Source: an uncultured Lachnospiraceae bacterium
GTDB taxonomy: Bacteria; Bacillota; Clostridia; Lachnospirales; Lachnospiraceae
Assembly: GCA_910583965.1 (NCBI GenBank)
Contig: CAJUAE010000023.1
Location: 1 to 39,631 of the forward strand
Direction of reading: 5' to 3'
Length of the DNA: 39,631 bases
In this document: positions 17,693 through 25,778 of the stretch, one piece after another
Layout of the letters: each line of letters opens with the position of its first letter
Position numbering within the stretch: position 1 is the first letter of the stretch
Made by a program: the position numbers and the translations under genes
Notes under the pieces: generated by a model
Database searches by the model: none
What the model was told of the DNA's origin: nothing
Seen by the model: only the letters and a program-made list of their open reading frames with translations

Positions 17693-18088
17693 ATGAATAT
17701 TGCGTTGATCGCACATGACGGAAAGAAAAAGCTGATGCAGAATTTTTGTATTGCTTACCGAGGGATACTGAGCAAAAATGAGCTGTATGCTACTGGTACA
17801 ACGGGCAGGCTAATTGAGGAGGTTACTAATCTTAATATTCATAAGTATCTGGCGGGACATTTAGGAGGGGAACAACAGATTTGTGCACAGATTGAGCACA
17901 ATCAAATTGACCTTGTTATATTTTTGAGAGACCCGTTGAACTCAAAATCTCATGAGCCTGATGTAAACAATGCGGTCAAGCTTTGCGATATGCACAATAT
18001 ACCACTAGCGACAAACCTTGCATCGGCAGAGCTTTTAATCAAGTCACTTGACAGAGGAGATTTGGACTGGCGTGAAATGTACAAATAG
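17693..18088 (+). CDS. mgsA: Methylglyoxal synthase
   Basis: MgsA converts dihydroxyacetone phosphate to methylglyoxal and phosphate, a bypass of lower glycolysis. The 131-residue protein has AHDG (7-10), ATGTTG (33-38), FLRDPL and HEPD (87-90), all typical. The catalytic base region, normally SGPxGGDQQ, reads AGHLGGEQQ (54-62). Asp is therefore Glu at position 60, and the Ser is Ala at 54. His87 and Asp90 are kept. The 150-bp upstream gap has an inverted repeat AAAATATT/AATATTTT around 17635-17658 but no clear promoter. The carboxypeptidase start overlaps its 3' end. Confidence 0.93.
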   Translation: MNIALIAHDGKKKLMQNFCIAYRGILSKNELYATGTTGRLIEEVTNLNIHKYLAGHLGGEQQICAQIEHNQIDLVIFLRDPLNSKSHEPDVNNAVKLCDMHNIPLATNLASAELLIKSLDRGDLDWREMYK

Positions 18089-19061
18089 ATTAGGCAGGGT
18101 AGTATGTGTGATAATGCTTCCTGTTCTATTAGCAGTAAACTTATCAGGATGTGGAGCAAAAGAATATACGTTTGCATATGATAGAAACAGAAATAATTCT
18201 AGTTTTTCTGTCGCGTCATACGAACAAGGAAAGACAATGGAAACGTTCGCGTCGAAGCTGTGTGTTGCGGCGGGAGATGTGATTAAAGGAACAGATGTAG
18301 ATATGTCAGAGGCCGGCGCTGCTGGTCTGTTTGACATTTCTTCTAGTAAAGTTATCTATGCGAAGAATGTTCATGCAAAATTGAATCCAGCAAGTTTGAC
18401 CAAGATACTTACTGCATTGTGCGCCTTGAAATATGGAAATCTTGATGATATGTTAACCGCGTCAGAGAATGTATATATTAAAGAATCAGGCGCAGTAAAG
18501 TTAGGAATTGAAGCGGGGGACACAATGACAATGGACCAGGCGCTTCATGCACTTTTGTTGAAATCGTCAAATGATGTGGCGATTATGATAGCAGAACACA
18601 TAAGTGGAAGTGTTGAGGGATTTGCCCAATTGATGAATGACACAGCAAATAGTTTAGGGGCAACAAACAGTCATTTTACCAATCCACATGGATTGACCGA
18701 CCCAGAGCATTATACGACTGCTTATGATCTCTATCTGATTTCAAATGAAGCGATGAAGTATGATAAATTTCTGGAATTAATTCATACAGCCACTTATACT
18801 TCAACATATCGTGACAGAAATAATAATGAAAAAAGTATTGATATACAAAATTCAAATGCTTATATAAAGGGAGAAGCGTTTGCACCAGAAAATGTAACTG
18901 TGATTGGCGGAAAAACTGGGACAACCAGTGCAGCGGGAAACTGTTTGATTTTGTATTCTAGGGATAAATCTGGAAATCCCTATATAGCAATTGTTATGCA
19001 ATCAAAAGACAAAACTGTAATGTATACAGAAATGACAGATTTATTAAGTGAGATTTCATAA
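18072..19061 (+). CDS. D-alanyl-D-alanine carboxypeptidase, lipoprotein
   Basis: This is a DacA-type low-molecular-weight PBP that trims the terminal D-Ala of peptidoglycan stems. Motifs are SLTK (108-111), SSN (165-167) and KTG (281-283). The N-terminus is hydrophobic and ends in the lipobox LSGC, so it is predicted to be lipid-anchored on the outer face. It lacks the usual C-terminal PBP5 beta-domain and membrane helix. The frame is open from TTG 18048; GTG 18072 has GAGGAG about 12 bases upstream and gives a normal signal peptide. It overlaps mgsA by 17 bp, and both serve a single transcript by inference. Confidence 0.9.
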   Translation: MKCTNRLGRVVCVIMLPVLLAVNLSGCGAKEYTFAYDRNRNNSSFSVASYEQGKTMETFASKLCVAAGDVIKGTDVDMSEAGAAGLFDISSSKVIYAKNVHAKLNPASLTKILTALCALKYGNLDDMLTASENVYIKESGAVKLGIEAGDTMTMDQALHALLLKSSNDVAIMIAEHISGSVEGFAQLMNDTANSLGATNSHFTNPHGLTDPEHYTTAYDLYLISNEAMKYDKFLELIHTATYTSTYRDRNNNEKSIDIQNSNAYIKGEAFAPENVTVIGGKTGTTSAAGNCLILYSRDKSGNPYIAIVMQSKDKTVMYTEMTDLLSEIS

Positions 19062-19088
19062 ATTTTTTCTTATGGCTGTAGTGATTTT

Positions 19089-19228
19089 GTAACAGTTCAA
19101 ACTATGGGATTTTGTATTAGTTGTAAAGTCTATAAAATAATTATGAAGGCTGAAAGGTATCAAGACATCATGAATTGGTTTTGTATGGGTTGATGCTTGC
19201 AACAGAAAGTTAAAGGTTGAACTGCTAT
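19089..19228 (+). repeat. TIR-bounded structured repeat, copy A
   Basis: The ends are inverted: GTAACAGTTCAAAC at the left and GGTTGAACTGCTAT at the right. Inside are a hairpin with a 5-base loop (19109-19116 with 19122-19129, pairing only with G.U allowed), CTATAAAATA, a GGTATCAA/TTGATGCT stem, and a small AGTT/AACT hairpin (19208-19211 with 19220-19223). The same modules occur in the same order at 32852-33008. It fills most of the 315-bp gap after the carboxypeptidase gene. Confidence 0.65.
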
Positions 19229-19258
19229 ATAATTTTTTATCAATATTAAAAGTTAGAG

Positions 19259-19287
19259 TTGTTTTTTTTGGATGATTCAACTATAAT
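19259..19287 (+). promoter_or_regulatory. Sigma-A-type promoter for the P-loop gene
   Basis: A -35 of TTGTTT (19259-19264), a 17-bp spacer and a perfect -10 TATAAT (19282-19287) lie about 90 bp before the next start. A short inverted repeat GGTCA-N7-TGACC follows near 19315-19331 and could be an operator or leader hairpin. Confidence 0.6.
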
Positions 19288-19376
19288 TAACATAGTGCAT
19301 TTATTTATACTGGCGGTCAAGAAAACTGACCAAACAGTAATTACATTAAGGATATAAATTTTAGGAGGTATTGCTT

Positions 19377-19799
19377 ATGGTGCAGCTTATAGTTGGAAAA
19401 AAAGGAAAAGGCAAGACAAAAATTATTTTGGAGATGGTCAATAAGGAAATAGCGACCGCTTCTGGGAATATTGTATACCTTGATAAAGGCAATGATCATA
19501 TGTATGAATTGAATAATAAGGTAAGGCTTATTAATGTGAAAGATTATGGGGTTGCCAATGCAGACGAATTCGTTGGCTTCATTCGTGGCATCATTTCTCA
19601 AGACCATGATTTGCAGCAGGTTTACTTTGATGGATTTTTAAATATTTCCTGCATCGATGGCTTTGAGAAGGCAGAAGAAGTATTAAATAAGCTGGATTCC
19701 ATTAGTGATACATATGGGTTTAAGATTATAGCAAGTGTTTCAATAGATGAGGCAGATTTGCCAGAGAGCTTAAAATCAAAGGTGATTGTAGTATTATAA
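19377..19799 (+). CDS. Small P-loop NTPase-like protein of unknown function
   Basis: The 140-residue protein opens with a hydrophobic strand and a Walker A GKKGKGKT (7-14). A Walker B-like strand QQVYFDGF has Asp85. The sequence is otherwise unfamiliar, and the protein is too short for a PilT or AAA+ motor, so it resembles a minimal P-loop fold. The ATG at 19377 has GGAGG upstream; TTG 19371 is in frame but less likely. It has its own promoter and is followed by a strong stem and a terminator, so it is probably monocistronic. No partner gene can be inferred. Confidence 0.75.
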   Translation: MVQLIVGKKGKGKTKIILEMVNKEIATASGNIVYLDKGNDHMYELNNKVRLINVKDYGVANADEFVGFIRGIISQDHDLQQVYFDGFLNISCIDGFEKAEEVLNKLDSISDTYGFKIIASVSIDEADLPESLKSKVIVVL

Positions 19800-19817
19800 T
19801 GGATTGAAACATAGATT

Positions 19818-19948
19818 ATAATCGAGTAGGGAAGGCTTATCTTCCCCTACTCGTGCGCTGGACGTGAGCAGCTTTTGTTGCATCGTTCTTTTTCGTGTCC
19901 GTGTACATAAAAACAGGAAGCCTCGGAATAAATGACCGAGGCTTTTTT
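19818..19948 (+). ncRNA. Candidate short RNA or leader ending in a terminator
   Basis: A perfect TATAAT (19818-19823) without a good -35 sits at the edge of a long hairpin, with arms 19824-19835 and 19842-19854 (one bulged base). It is followed by about 65 bases of unassigned sequence and the terminator at 19918-19948. Transcription from here would give an RNA of roughly 120 nt. It matches no RNA family recognised here. It could instead be only the 3' untranslated part of the upstream gene. Confidence 0.3.
19918..19948 (+). terminator. Rho-independent terminator
   Basis: A 9-bp stem AAGCCTCGG/CCGAGGCTT (19918-19926 with 19936-19944) is followed by a run of six T. It lies inside the open frame upstream of the HlyD-like gene, which argues that translation of that gene begins after it. 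Confidence 0.88.
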
Positions 19949-19966
19949 AATGAATGGAGAATGCCC

Positions 19967-21370
19967 GTGGCTTCTAGAAATCGTCAAATACATCGAAAAC
20001 AACTAAATAAATCTGGAAGAACAATGAACCGAATTGAATTTGCAATTTTCGGTTCGATGCTTGTTTATATTATTGCAGTTCTGGTGATGTATTTAAAGTC
20101 GGAGCCAATCCAAGGTTATGAGGTTCAATTGGGTTCTCTCTCTGTATCCAAAACTTATACTGGGATTGCGATTCGACAAGAAGAAATTTTAAAATCTTCC
20201 TATACAGGATATATTAATTATTATATTAGAGAAGGGGAGCGTGTATCAACAAGAGATACAGTATATTCTGTTGATGAAAGTGGAAAACTTGCCTCTCTTT
20301 TAAATGCGAATCGTCAGGATGATTCTACTTATACAGACACTGAACTTGGAGAGTTTCGTTCGGAGGTTGTGCATTATGACAGGGGATTTGACAACAAAGA
20401 ATTTAACAGTGTATATGATTTTAAGTACGACTTAGAAGGTTCTGTTATGAAATTGGTAAATACCAATATGTATGAAAGTATGGAAACTTTAAATCAATCC
20501 AATCTGGGTGGAATGGTTTCTTTGTGTACAGCGGGCAAGACAGGGTATGTTGTCTATAGTACAGATGGATATGAGAGTTTGACTCCAGAACAAATTACGC
20601 TGGAAATGTTTGATCAGACACAGTATGAGAAAACTAGAATTAACAACAATGATTTAATAGAAAAAAATGCGACGATAGGCAAATTAGTTACAGATGAAAA
20701 CTGGTCGCTAATGATACCAGTTGAGAAGGATAGAGTGGCTGAATTAGAAGAAGAAAAATATGTTGAAGTTAAGTTTATCAAAACACAGGAAATTTCTTGG
20801 GCGCAAGTGGTAGTGCATCATCTTGCAAGTGGAGAGTATGTTGAGCTTAAGTTTAACAATTCATGTGTTACTTTTTGCACAGAACGCTATATAGATATTG
20901 AGCTTTCTGTACATGACGAGCAGGGATTAAAAATACCAATATCTTCTATTGCAGTGAAAGAGTTCTTTATTATTCCAGAGGAATATATGAGCAAAGGCGG
21001 AGCAAATGGGAATTATGGAGTTTCTATGGAAAAGGTAGATGAAAACGGGAATTTGATCTATGAATTTGTTGAGACTACAGTGTATAATTCTGACGAGAAC
21101 GGATTTTATGTGGACAATAGTAATCTAAAAGTTGGAGATTATATCTGTAAGCCAAATTCTACAGATAAGATGGCAATCAGCAAGTCGGGAACACTTGATG
21201 GAGTATACAATATGAATAAGGGCTATGCAGATTTTAAACAGATTACAATATTGGCAAAAAATGATGAGTATGCAATTGTCAGTTCAAATACACAGTATGG
21301 ACTAACAGTATATGATCGTATCGTGCTTGATGCGGCGAGTGTTGACAATAATACTTTTGTCTATCAATAA
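19967..21370 (+). CDS. HlyD-like membrane protein
   Basis: The 467-residue protein has a basic N-terminus, one membrane segment (about 24-43) and a long extracytoplasmic part. Near residues 65-105, TGYINYYIREGERVSTRDTVYSV resembles the lipoyl/barrel hybrid motif of HlyD-type adaptors. Proteins of this kind are often found beside yggS and sepF in Clostridia, but their role is not established. No ABC or RND partner is adjacent. The frame is open from 19895, across the terminator. GTG 19967 has GGAGA six bases upstream and is preferred over ATG 19961, where the spacing is too short; Met at 20024 is possible. A division or envelope role is inferred only from location. Confidence 0.7.
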   Translation: MASRNRQIHRKQLNKSGRTMNRIEFAIFGSMLVYIIAVLVMYLKSEPIQGYEVQLGSLSVSKTYTGIAIRQEEILKSSYTGYINYYIREGERVSTRDTVYSVDESGKLASLLNANRQDDSTYTDTELGEFRSEVVHYDRGFDNKEFNSVYDFKYDLEGSVMKLVNTNMYESMETLNQSNLGGMVSLCTAGKTGYVVYSTDGYESLTPEQITLEMFDQTQYEKTRINNNDLIEKNATIGKLVTDENWSLMIPVEKDRVAELEEEKYVEVKFIKTQEISWAQVVVHHLASGEYVELKFNNSCVTFCTERYIDIELSVHDEQGLKIPISSIAVKEFFIIPEEYMSKGGANGNYGVSMEKVDENGNLIYEFVETTVYNSDENGFYVDNSNLKVGDYICKPNSTDKMAISKSGTLDGVYNMNKGYADFKQITILAKNDEYAIVSSNTQYGLTVYDRIVLDAASVDNNTFVYQ

Positions 21371-21425
21371 TATTATACAAGTGAAATTATTTTAAAATGT
21401 CGGTGGACGGAAAGGAATGAACTGT

Positions 21426-22130
21426 ATGGAAGATGTAACGATTAGAGAAAATATAAAGGCGGTAGAGAAGACAATCGCCGTCACCTGCAGAGAGGTTGGA
21501 CGAGACGTGCAGGAGGTGACACTGATAGCAGTGAGCAAGACAAAACCTGTGGAAATGCTCCAGGAGGCATATGCGTATGGATGTAGAGATTTTGGTGAAA
21601 ATAAAGTACAAGAGTTGATAGAGAAATTTGAGGAGATGCCAAAAGATATTCGATGGCATATGATTGGGCATCTACAAAGAAATAAGGTAAAATATATTGT
21701 GGATAAAGTTTATTTGATTCACAGTGTAGACTCTTTACGGTTGGCAGAGGAGATTAGCAAAGAGGCTGTCAAAAAAGATGTGTGTGTTAAAATTTTGGTG
21801 GAAGTGAATGTGGCAAACGAGGAAACAAAATTTGGAACGACTTGTGATGAAGTGAAACAGCTTGTATATGATATTGCAAAATTGCCTAATATTCGAGTAA
21901 AAGGCCTTATGACAATTGCGCCTTTTGTAGAAAATGCTGAAGAAAACCGACCGATTTTTAGTAAATTAAGGAAAATAGCGGTTGACATTATGAAAGAAAA
22001 CATTGATAATATAGATATGGAAATTTTATCTATGGGTATGACAGGCGACTATACAGTAGCTATATCAGAAGGGGCTACCTGTGTTAGAGTCGGGACCGGT
22101 ATCTTCGGATTAAGGCAGTATATGTCGTAG
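21426..22130 (+). CDS. yggS: YggS-family pyridoxal-phosphate-binding protein
   Basis: YggS/YlmE/PLPBP proteins bind PLP and help balance vitamin B6 and amino-acid pools without a known catalytic reaction. The protein has VSKTKP with PLP-binding Lys38, FGENKVQEL, WHMIGHLQRNK, LSMGMTGDY and the C-terminal VRVGTGIFG, all family hallmarks. ATG 21426 has AAAGGA nine bases upstream (234 residues). ATG 21417 directly abuts the Shine-Dalgarno and is less likely. sepF follows 16 bp downstream, reproducing the ylmE-sepF order of other Firmicutes. Confidence 0.95.
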   Translation: MEDVTIRENIKAVEKTIAVTCREVGRDVQEVTLIAVSKTKPVEMLQEAYAYGCRDFGENKVQELIEKFEEMPKDIRWHMIGHLQRNKVKYIVDKVYLIHSVDSLRLAEEISKEAVKKDVCVKILVEVNVANEETKFGTTCDEVKQLVYDIAKLPNIRVKGLMTIAPFVENAEENRPIFSKLRKIAVDIMKENIDNIDMEILSMGMTGDYTVAISEGATCVRVGTGIFGLRQYMS

Positions 22131-22146
22131 AGAAAGGAAAATGACT

Positions 22147-22662
22147 ATGGGAGTAATGGACAAGTTCTTAGACGCATTACATTTGAACAATGAAGAAGAA
22201 GACTATGATGAAGATGATTTTTATGATGAGGGGGAGATCATCGACAACACAGTTAGAAAACCGATGAAGATAGTTCGCAATGAAGATGATTATGATGAAC
22301 CTGTAGAGAAAGTTAAAAAGTCGTCACAGAAAGTAACACCGATCCGCGCAGTGAAACGTGCACCTGGAAATGGGATGGAGGTATGTGTGATTAAGCCTAC
22401 CAGCGTGGAAGATGCCAGAGAGATTACAGAAACACTTTTAGCGAATCGTACAGTTGTATTGAATTTAGAAGGATTGGATGTTGAGATTGCACAGAGGATT
22501 ATAGATTTTTCTTCTGGCTCTACATATGCAATTAGTGGAAATCTTCAGAAAATTTCCAATTATATATTTATTATTACACCTGCATGTGTTGATATTTCGG
22601 GAGATTTTCAGGAGATATTTTCAGGAACATTTGATGTACCAGTTTCGCGTGGAGTGATTTAA
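22147..22662 (+). CDS. sepF: Cell division protein SepF
   Basis: SepF anchors FtsZ filaments to the membrane and supports septum formation. The 171-residue protein begins with a short amphipathic helix (MGVMDKFLDALHL), the membrane-binding part. A very acidic linker of about 60 residues follows, then the C-terminal dimerising domain, including VCVIKPTSVEDAREI, VLNLEGLDVEIAQRIIDF and SGNLQKISNYIFIITP. ATG 22147 is best spaced from AAAGGA; ATG 22141 is two bases from it. A strong terminator follows. Confidence 0.95.
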   Translation: MGVMDKFLDALHLNNEEEDYDEDDFYDEGEIIDNTVRKPMKIVRNEDDYDEPVEKVKKSSQKVTPIRAVKRAPGNGMEVCVIKPTSVEDAREITETLLANRTVVLNLEGLDVEIAQRIIDFSSGSTYAISGNLQKISNYIFIITPACVDISGDFQEIFSGTFDVPVSRGVI

Positions 22663-22704
22663 TATAGCAATTTTATATTAGGAGCTTTGGGATAAAAGGG
22701 GTAG

Positions 22705-22739
22705 GCTTCCCACTTGTAATAGAAAGTGGGGAGCTTTTT
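22705..22739 (+). terminator. Rho-independent terminator after sepF
   Basis: An 11-bp stem GCTTCCCACTT/AAGTGGGGAGC (22705-22715 with 22724-22734, one G.U) is followed by TTTTT. It closes the yggS-sepF unit. Confidence 0.9.
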
Positions 22740-22915
22740 ATGCGCATGGGCATCCAAGTGAAATTTGTCATCAAACCAATTTATCGGTTCGCTGACGGTG
22801 TCCGGCATGCAGAGAGGAATTATGCAGCAGAAGTACTAAGTTTCAGGCAAAAAAACGTAAAATACAGCGTTTGCCATTACGATTTGAACCGCCAAAGGCG
22901 GCATGGGGGATTAAT
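22740..22915 (+). promoter_or_regulatory. Structured aroB leader
   Basis: The 175 bp between the terminator and aroB contain a long-range stem (GCATGGGCATC at 22744-22754 with 22797-22810, bulged). Closer to the gene is a hairpin CCGCC-AAA-GGCGG (22889-22901) just before the GGGGGA Shine-Dalgarno (22905-22910). A short open frame crosses the region but resembles no protein. No known riboswitch was recognised and no clear promoter found. Confidence 0.35.
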
Positions 22916-24025
22916 ATGTCACAGAGATTAACAATTAATATGAACAGCAAACCAATCTATGATATTGTCTATGAACAGGATTTTAATAGCCTAGCAAAAG
23001 AGCTAGAGCAGTTTGAGATACAACAGAAAAAACTGTGTATTATTACGGATTCTAGGGTTAAGAACTTTTATGCAGATGCGGTTTGTGAAGCTTTGCGAAA
23101 TTGTTGTAAGGAGATTTTTGTTTATGATTTTCCAAGTGGAGAACAGAGCAAAAATCTTGATACAGTCAAGAATATTTATACGTATTTGATACAAAATAAG
23201 TTTGAGCGAAGGGACATGTTACTGGCACTTGGAGGTGGCGTGGTTGGTGATACAACAGGTTTTGTGGCCGCTACTTATCTAAGAGGTATTGATTTTGTAC
23301 AGATCCCAACAACGCTGTTGGCACAAGTTGACAGTAGTATTGGCGGTAAGACTGGTGTGGATTTTGAACAATACAAAAACATGATAGGTGCTTTTTATAT
23401 GCCGAAATTGGTGTATATGAATGTGTCAACACTCAAGACGCTTGACGACAGACAGTATTATTCAGGAATGGGAGAAGTTCTAAAACATGGTCTGATTAAA
23501 AGTGCGAAATTTTATGAGTGGATTATTGATAACATGTATGAAATTCATGAGAGAAATCTTGATGTTTTGGAAGATATGGTTTATAAAAGCTGTACCTGCA
23601 AAAAATTGGTAGTTGAGAAGGACCCAACAGAGAAGGGAGAGCGTGCACTTCTTAATTTTGGTCATACAATTGGTCATGCGATTGAGAAAGCAAAGCATTT
23701 CGAGTTGACACATGGAGAGTGTGTTGCACTTGGCTGTGTTGCTGCGGCATATATTTCTTGGAAGCGAGAATTATTGTCAAAGGATGAATATTATGAAATC
23801 CGAGATATGTTTGTACCATTTAATCTTCCAATTTCTATAGAAGGGATTGATCCAGAGGAGATTTATATACTGACAACTTCTGACAAGAAGATGGAGGGTG
23901 ATCAAATTAAATTTATTCTGTTAAAAAAGGTTGGAAAAGCTATGATTGACACAACTGTCACTAAGGAGGAAATCTTAGCTGGCATTAATGAAATTTATTT
24001 CACAGACGAGGATTGGGATTCATAA
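22916..24025 (+). CDS. aroB: 3-dehydroquinate synthase
   Basis: AroB catalyses the second step of the shikimate pathway, cyclising DAHP to 3-dehydroquinate with NAD and a divalent metal. The 369-residue protein has GGGVVGDTTGF (106-116), PTTLLAQVDSSIGGKTGVD, and GEVLKHG. The metal-site histidines are in FGHTIGHAIE (His250, His254) and HGE (266-268). ATG 22916 has a GGGGGA Shine-Dalgarno; upstream in-frame codons back to 22871 lie in the structured leader. Other aromatic pathway genes are absent from the window. lspA follows 6 bp later. Confidence 0.96.
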   Translation: MSQRLTINMNSKPIYDIVYEQDFNSLAKELEQFEIQQKKLCIITDSRVKNFYADAVCEALRNCCKEIFVYDFPSGEQSKNLDTVKNIYTYLIQNKFERRDMLLALGGGVVGDTTGFVAATYLRGIDFVQIPTTLLAQVDSSIGGKTGVDFEQYKNMIGAFYMPKLVYMNVSTLKTLDDRQYYSGMGEVLKHGLIKSAKFYEWIIDNMYEIHERNLDVLEDMVYKSCTCKKLVVEKDPTEKGERALLNFGHTIGHAIEKAKHFELTHGECVALGCVAAAYISWKRELLSKDEYYEIRDMFVPFNLPISIEGIDPEEIYILTTSDKKMEGDQIKFILLKKVGKAMIDTTVTKEEILAGINEIYFTDEDWDS

Positions 24026-24031
24026 AAAGAA

Positions 24032-24535
24032 ATGATTAAAAAGAAAAAAAAATTATTGGCAGTTGATATACTGTTTATGATTTTGCTGATTGCAGTCGAT
24101 CAGATTACAAAATTTTTTGCAGTGGTCAATTTAAAGGATCAGAACCCTTGGGTATTGTGGAATGGGGTATTTGAATTGCAATATCTTGAAAATCGTGGTG
24201 CTGCATTTGGCATATTACAAGGAAAAAAAGTTTTTTTTGTGCTGATTTCAATGATTGTTCTTATTGCGATTGGGTATATATTAATAAAGACCCCTTATCA
24301 AAAGAAATATACAAAATTACACATTACGCTTGTGTTTATCGCAAGTGGAGCAATTGGCAATCTAATTGATAGGATACGATATGATTATGTAATTGACTTT
24401 TTATATTTTCGTTTGATTAATTTTCCGATATTTAATGTGGCTGATATTTATGTGACTTTATCGGCGATAATGTTGGCGATTTTGCTATTGTTCGCTTATA
24501 AGGAATCTGATTTGGAATTTTTATTTTGGAAATAG
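24032..24535 (+). CDS. lspA: Lipoprotein signal peptidase
   Basis: LspA is the aspartyl protease that removes the signal peptide from prolipoproteins after diacylglyceryl transfer. The 167-residue protein has four membrane segments and the family motifs DQITK, LENRGAAFG, GNLIDRI, VIDF and FNVADIYV. The catalytic Asp residues are in VIDF and NVAD. It could process the lipoprotein carboxypeptidase encoded upstream. A repeat element, not a terminator, follows it. Confidence 0.97.
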   Translation: MIKKKKKLLAVDILFMILLIAVDQITKFFAVVNLKDQNPWVLWNGVFELQYLENRGAAFGILQGKKVFFVLISMIVLIAIGYILIKTPYQKKYTKLHITLVFIASGAIGNLIDRIRYDYVIDFLYFRLINFPIFNVADIYVTLSAIMLAILLLFAYKESDLEFLFWK

Positions 24536-24562
24536 AGAAATCAAAATATAAGTTAAAATATA

Positions 24563-24748
24563 TAACAGTTTAGTCATGCCATTCATAAGCCGCCAGAATA
24601 TATATTTTCATTAATGCTATTCGGTCTTGCTGGCGACTTATTTTATGACAGGCATTCGCTTGATAGAATTAATTGTACAAATTGTCTTTAGTGAGCAAAC
24701 TCTCACATACAATTTATACAATTAATTTTGCATGGTGAAACTGTTACC
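24563..24748 (+). repeat. TIR-bounded structured repeat, copy C
   Basis: The ends are inverted over about 19 bases: TAACAGTTTAGTCATGCC at the left and GCATGGTGAAACTGTTA at the right. Two long internal stems are visible: ATAAGCCGCCAG with CTGGCGACTTAT (one mismatch), and an 18-bp arm starting ATTAATTGTAC with its partner ending ACAATTAAT (one mismatch) around 24667-24727, capped by GTGAG/CTCAC. Both mismatches are C opposite A on the + strand, which becomes G.U on the - strand. The ends match copies A and B, the interior does not. It fills the lspA-rluD gap. Confidence 0.6.
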
Positions 24749-24771
24749 AAGATATAAATAATTGGTGTGGT

Positions 24772-25680
24772 ATGAATAAAGTAGTATTTGATATATTGCC
24801 AGAAATGGAAAATGAGCGTATTGATAAGTGTATCAGTAGTTATTTGACGGATTTATCAAGAAGTTATATCCAGAAAATAATTAAAGAGGGCAATGTGTTT
24901 GTGAATGACGCTGTGGTTAAAGCAAACTATAGGGGAAGGATTGAAGATAAGGTAGTCTGTTGTATTCCAGATTCTGTGGAGCCCGATATTCCAGCACAAA
25001 ATATTCCACTGAATATTTTATATGAGGACACAGATCTTTTGATTGTCAATAAGCCCAAGAATATGGTTGTGCATCCAGCTCCTGGACATTATGAGGGAAC
25101 GCTTGTCAATGCGGTATTGTATCATTGTAAAGGAGCGCTATCTGGAATCAATGGCGTCTTGCGTCCTGGAATTGTACACAGAATTGATAAAGACACAACT
25201 GGGTCGATTATTATCTGCAAAAATGATGACACGCATCATGCCATTGCAGAGCAACTGAAAACACATCAGATTACTAGAAAATATAGAGCGATTGTCTATG
25301 GTATTATAAAGGATGATCAAGGAACAATCGATGCGCCTATTGGACGACACCCAAATGACAGAAAAAAAATGGCAATCAATGATAAAAATGGAAAACATGC
25401 AATCACACACTATAAAGTGTTAACGCGCTTTGCACAATATACCTATATTGAGTGTCAGCTTGAGACAGGAAGGACGCATCAAATTAGAGTACACATGGCA
25501 AGTATTGGATATCCTCTGTTGGGCGATACCGTTTATACAAATCGAAAATCACCGTTTTCTTTGGAAGGGCAAGTTTTACATGCGATGACAATCGGATTTA
25601 TTCATCCAAGAAGCGGTTGCTATGTTGAATTTGAAGCACCTCTGCCAGACTATTTTGAAAAACTTTTAACTATACTTTAG
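24772..25680 (+). CDS. rluD: RluA-family pseudouridine synthase (RluD/YlyB-like)
   Basis: The enzyme converts uridine to pseudouridine in RNA, probably 23S rRNA. The 302-residue protein has an N-terminal S4 RNA-binding domain (RIDKCISSYLTDLSRSYIQK), the NKPKNMVVHPAPGH segment, the catalytic motif HRIDKDTTG with its Asp, and GRTHQIRVHMASIGYPLLGD. The lspA-rluD order matches lspA-ylyB in Bacillus. RluD versus another RluA member cannot be decided by eye. The start has a weak Shine-Dalgarno (GGTGTGG). Confidence 0.9.
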   Translation: MNKVVFDILPEMENERIDKCISSYLTDLSRSYIQKIIKEGNVFVNDAVVKANYRGRIEDKVVCCIPDSVEPDIPAQNIPLNILYEDTDLLIVNKPKNMVVHPAPGHYEGTLVNAVLYHCKGALSGINGVLRPGIVHRIDKDTTGSIIICKNDDTHHAIAEQLKTHQITRKYRAIVYGIIKDDQGTIDAPIGRHPNDRKKMAINDKNGKHAITHYKVLTRFAQYTYIECQLETGRTHQIRVHMASIGYPLLGDTVYTNRKSPFSLEGQVLHAMTIGFIHPRSGCYVEFEAPLPDYFEKLLTIL

Positions 25681-25707
25681 CGTTGAGAATAGGTATTAAA
25701 GTTTCGT

Positions 25708-25736
25708 TTGAAATTTTTGCTAAATCAGTATATAAT
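25708..25736 (+). promoter_or_regulatory. Sigma-A-type promoter
   Basis: TTGAAA (25708-25713), a 17-bp spacer and a perfect TATAAT (25731-25736) lie about 40 bp before the cytidylate-kinase-like gene. Confidence 0.7.
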
Positions 25737-25778
25737 AATATTAGACAATAAAAATGTCTGTCAGAAAGGGTGGTGTAT

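Noticed and set aside
19895..19966. N-terminal extension of the HlyD-like protein from 19895
   Set aside because: A strong terminator lies inside it, and no ribosome site precedes it.
22740..22931. 63-codon open frame between sepF and aroB
   Set aside because: It resembles no protein, overlaps the aroB start, and starts right after a terminator without a Shine-Dalgarno.
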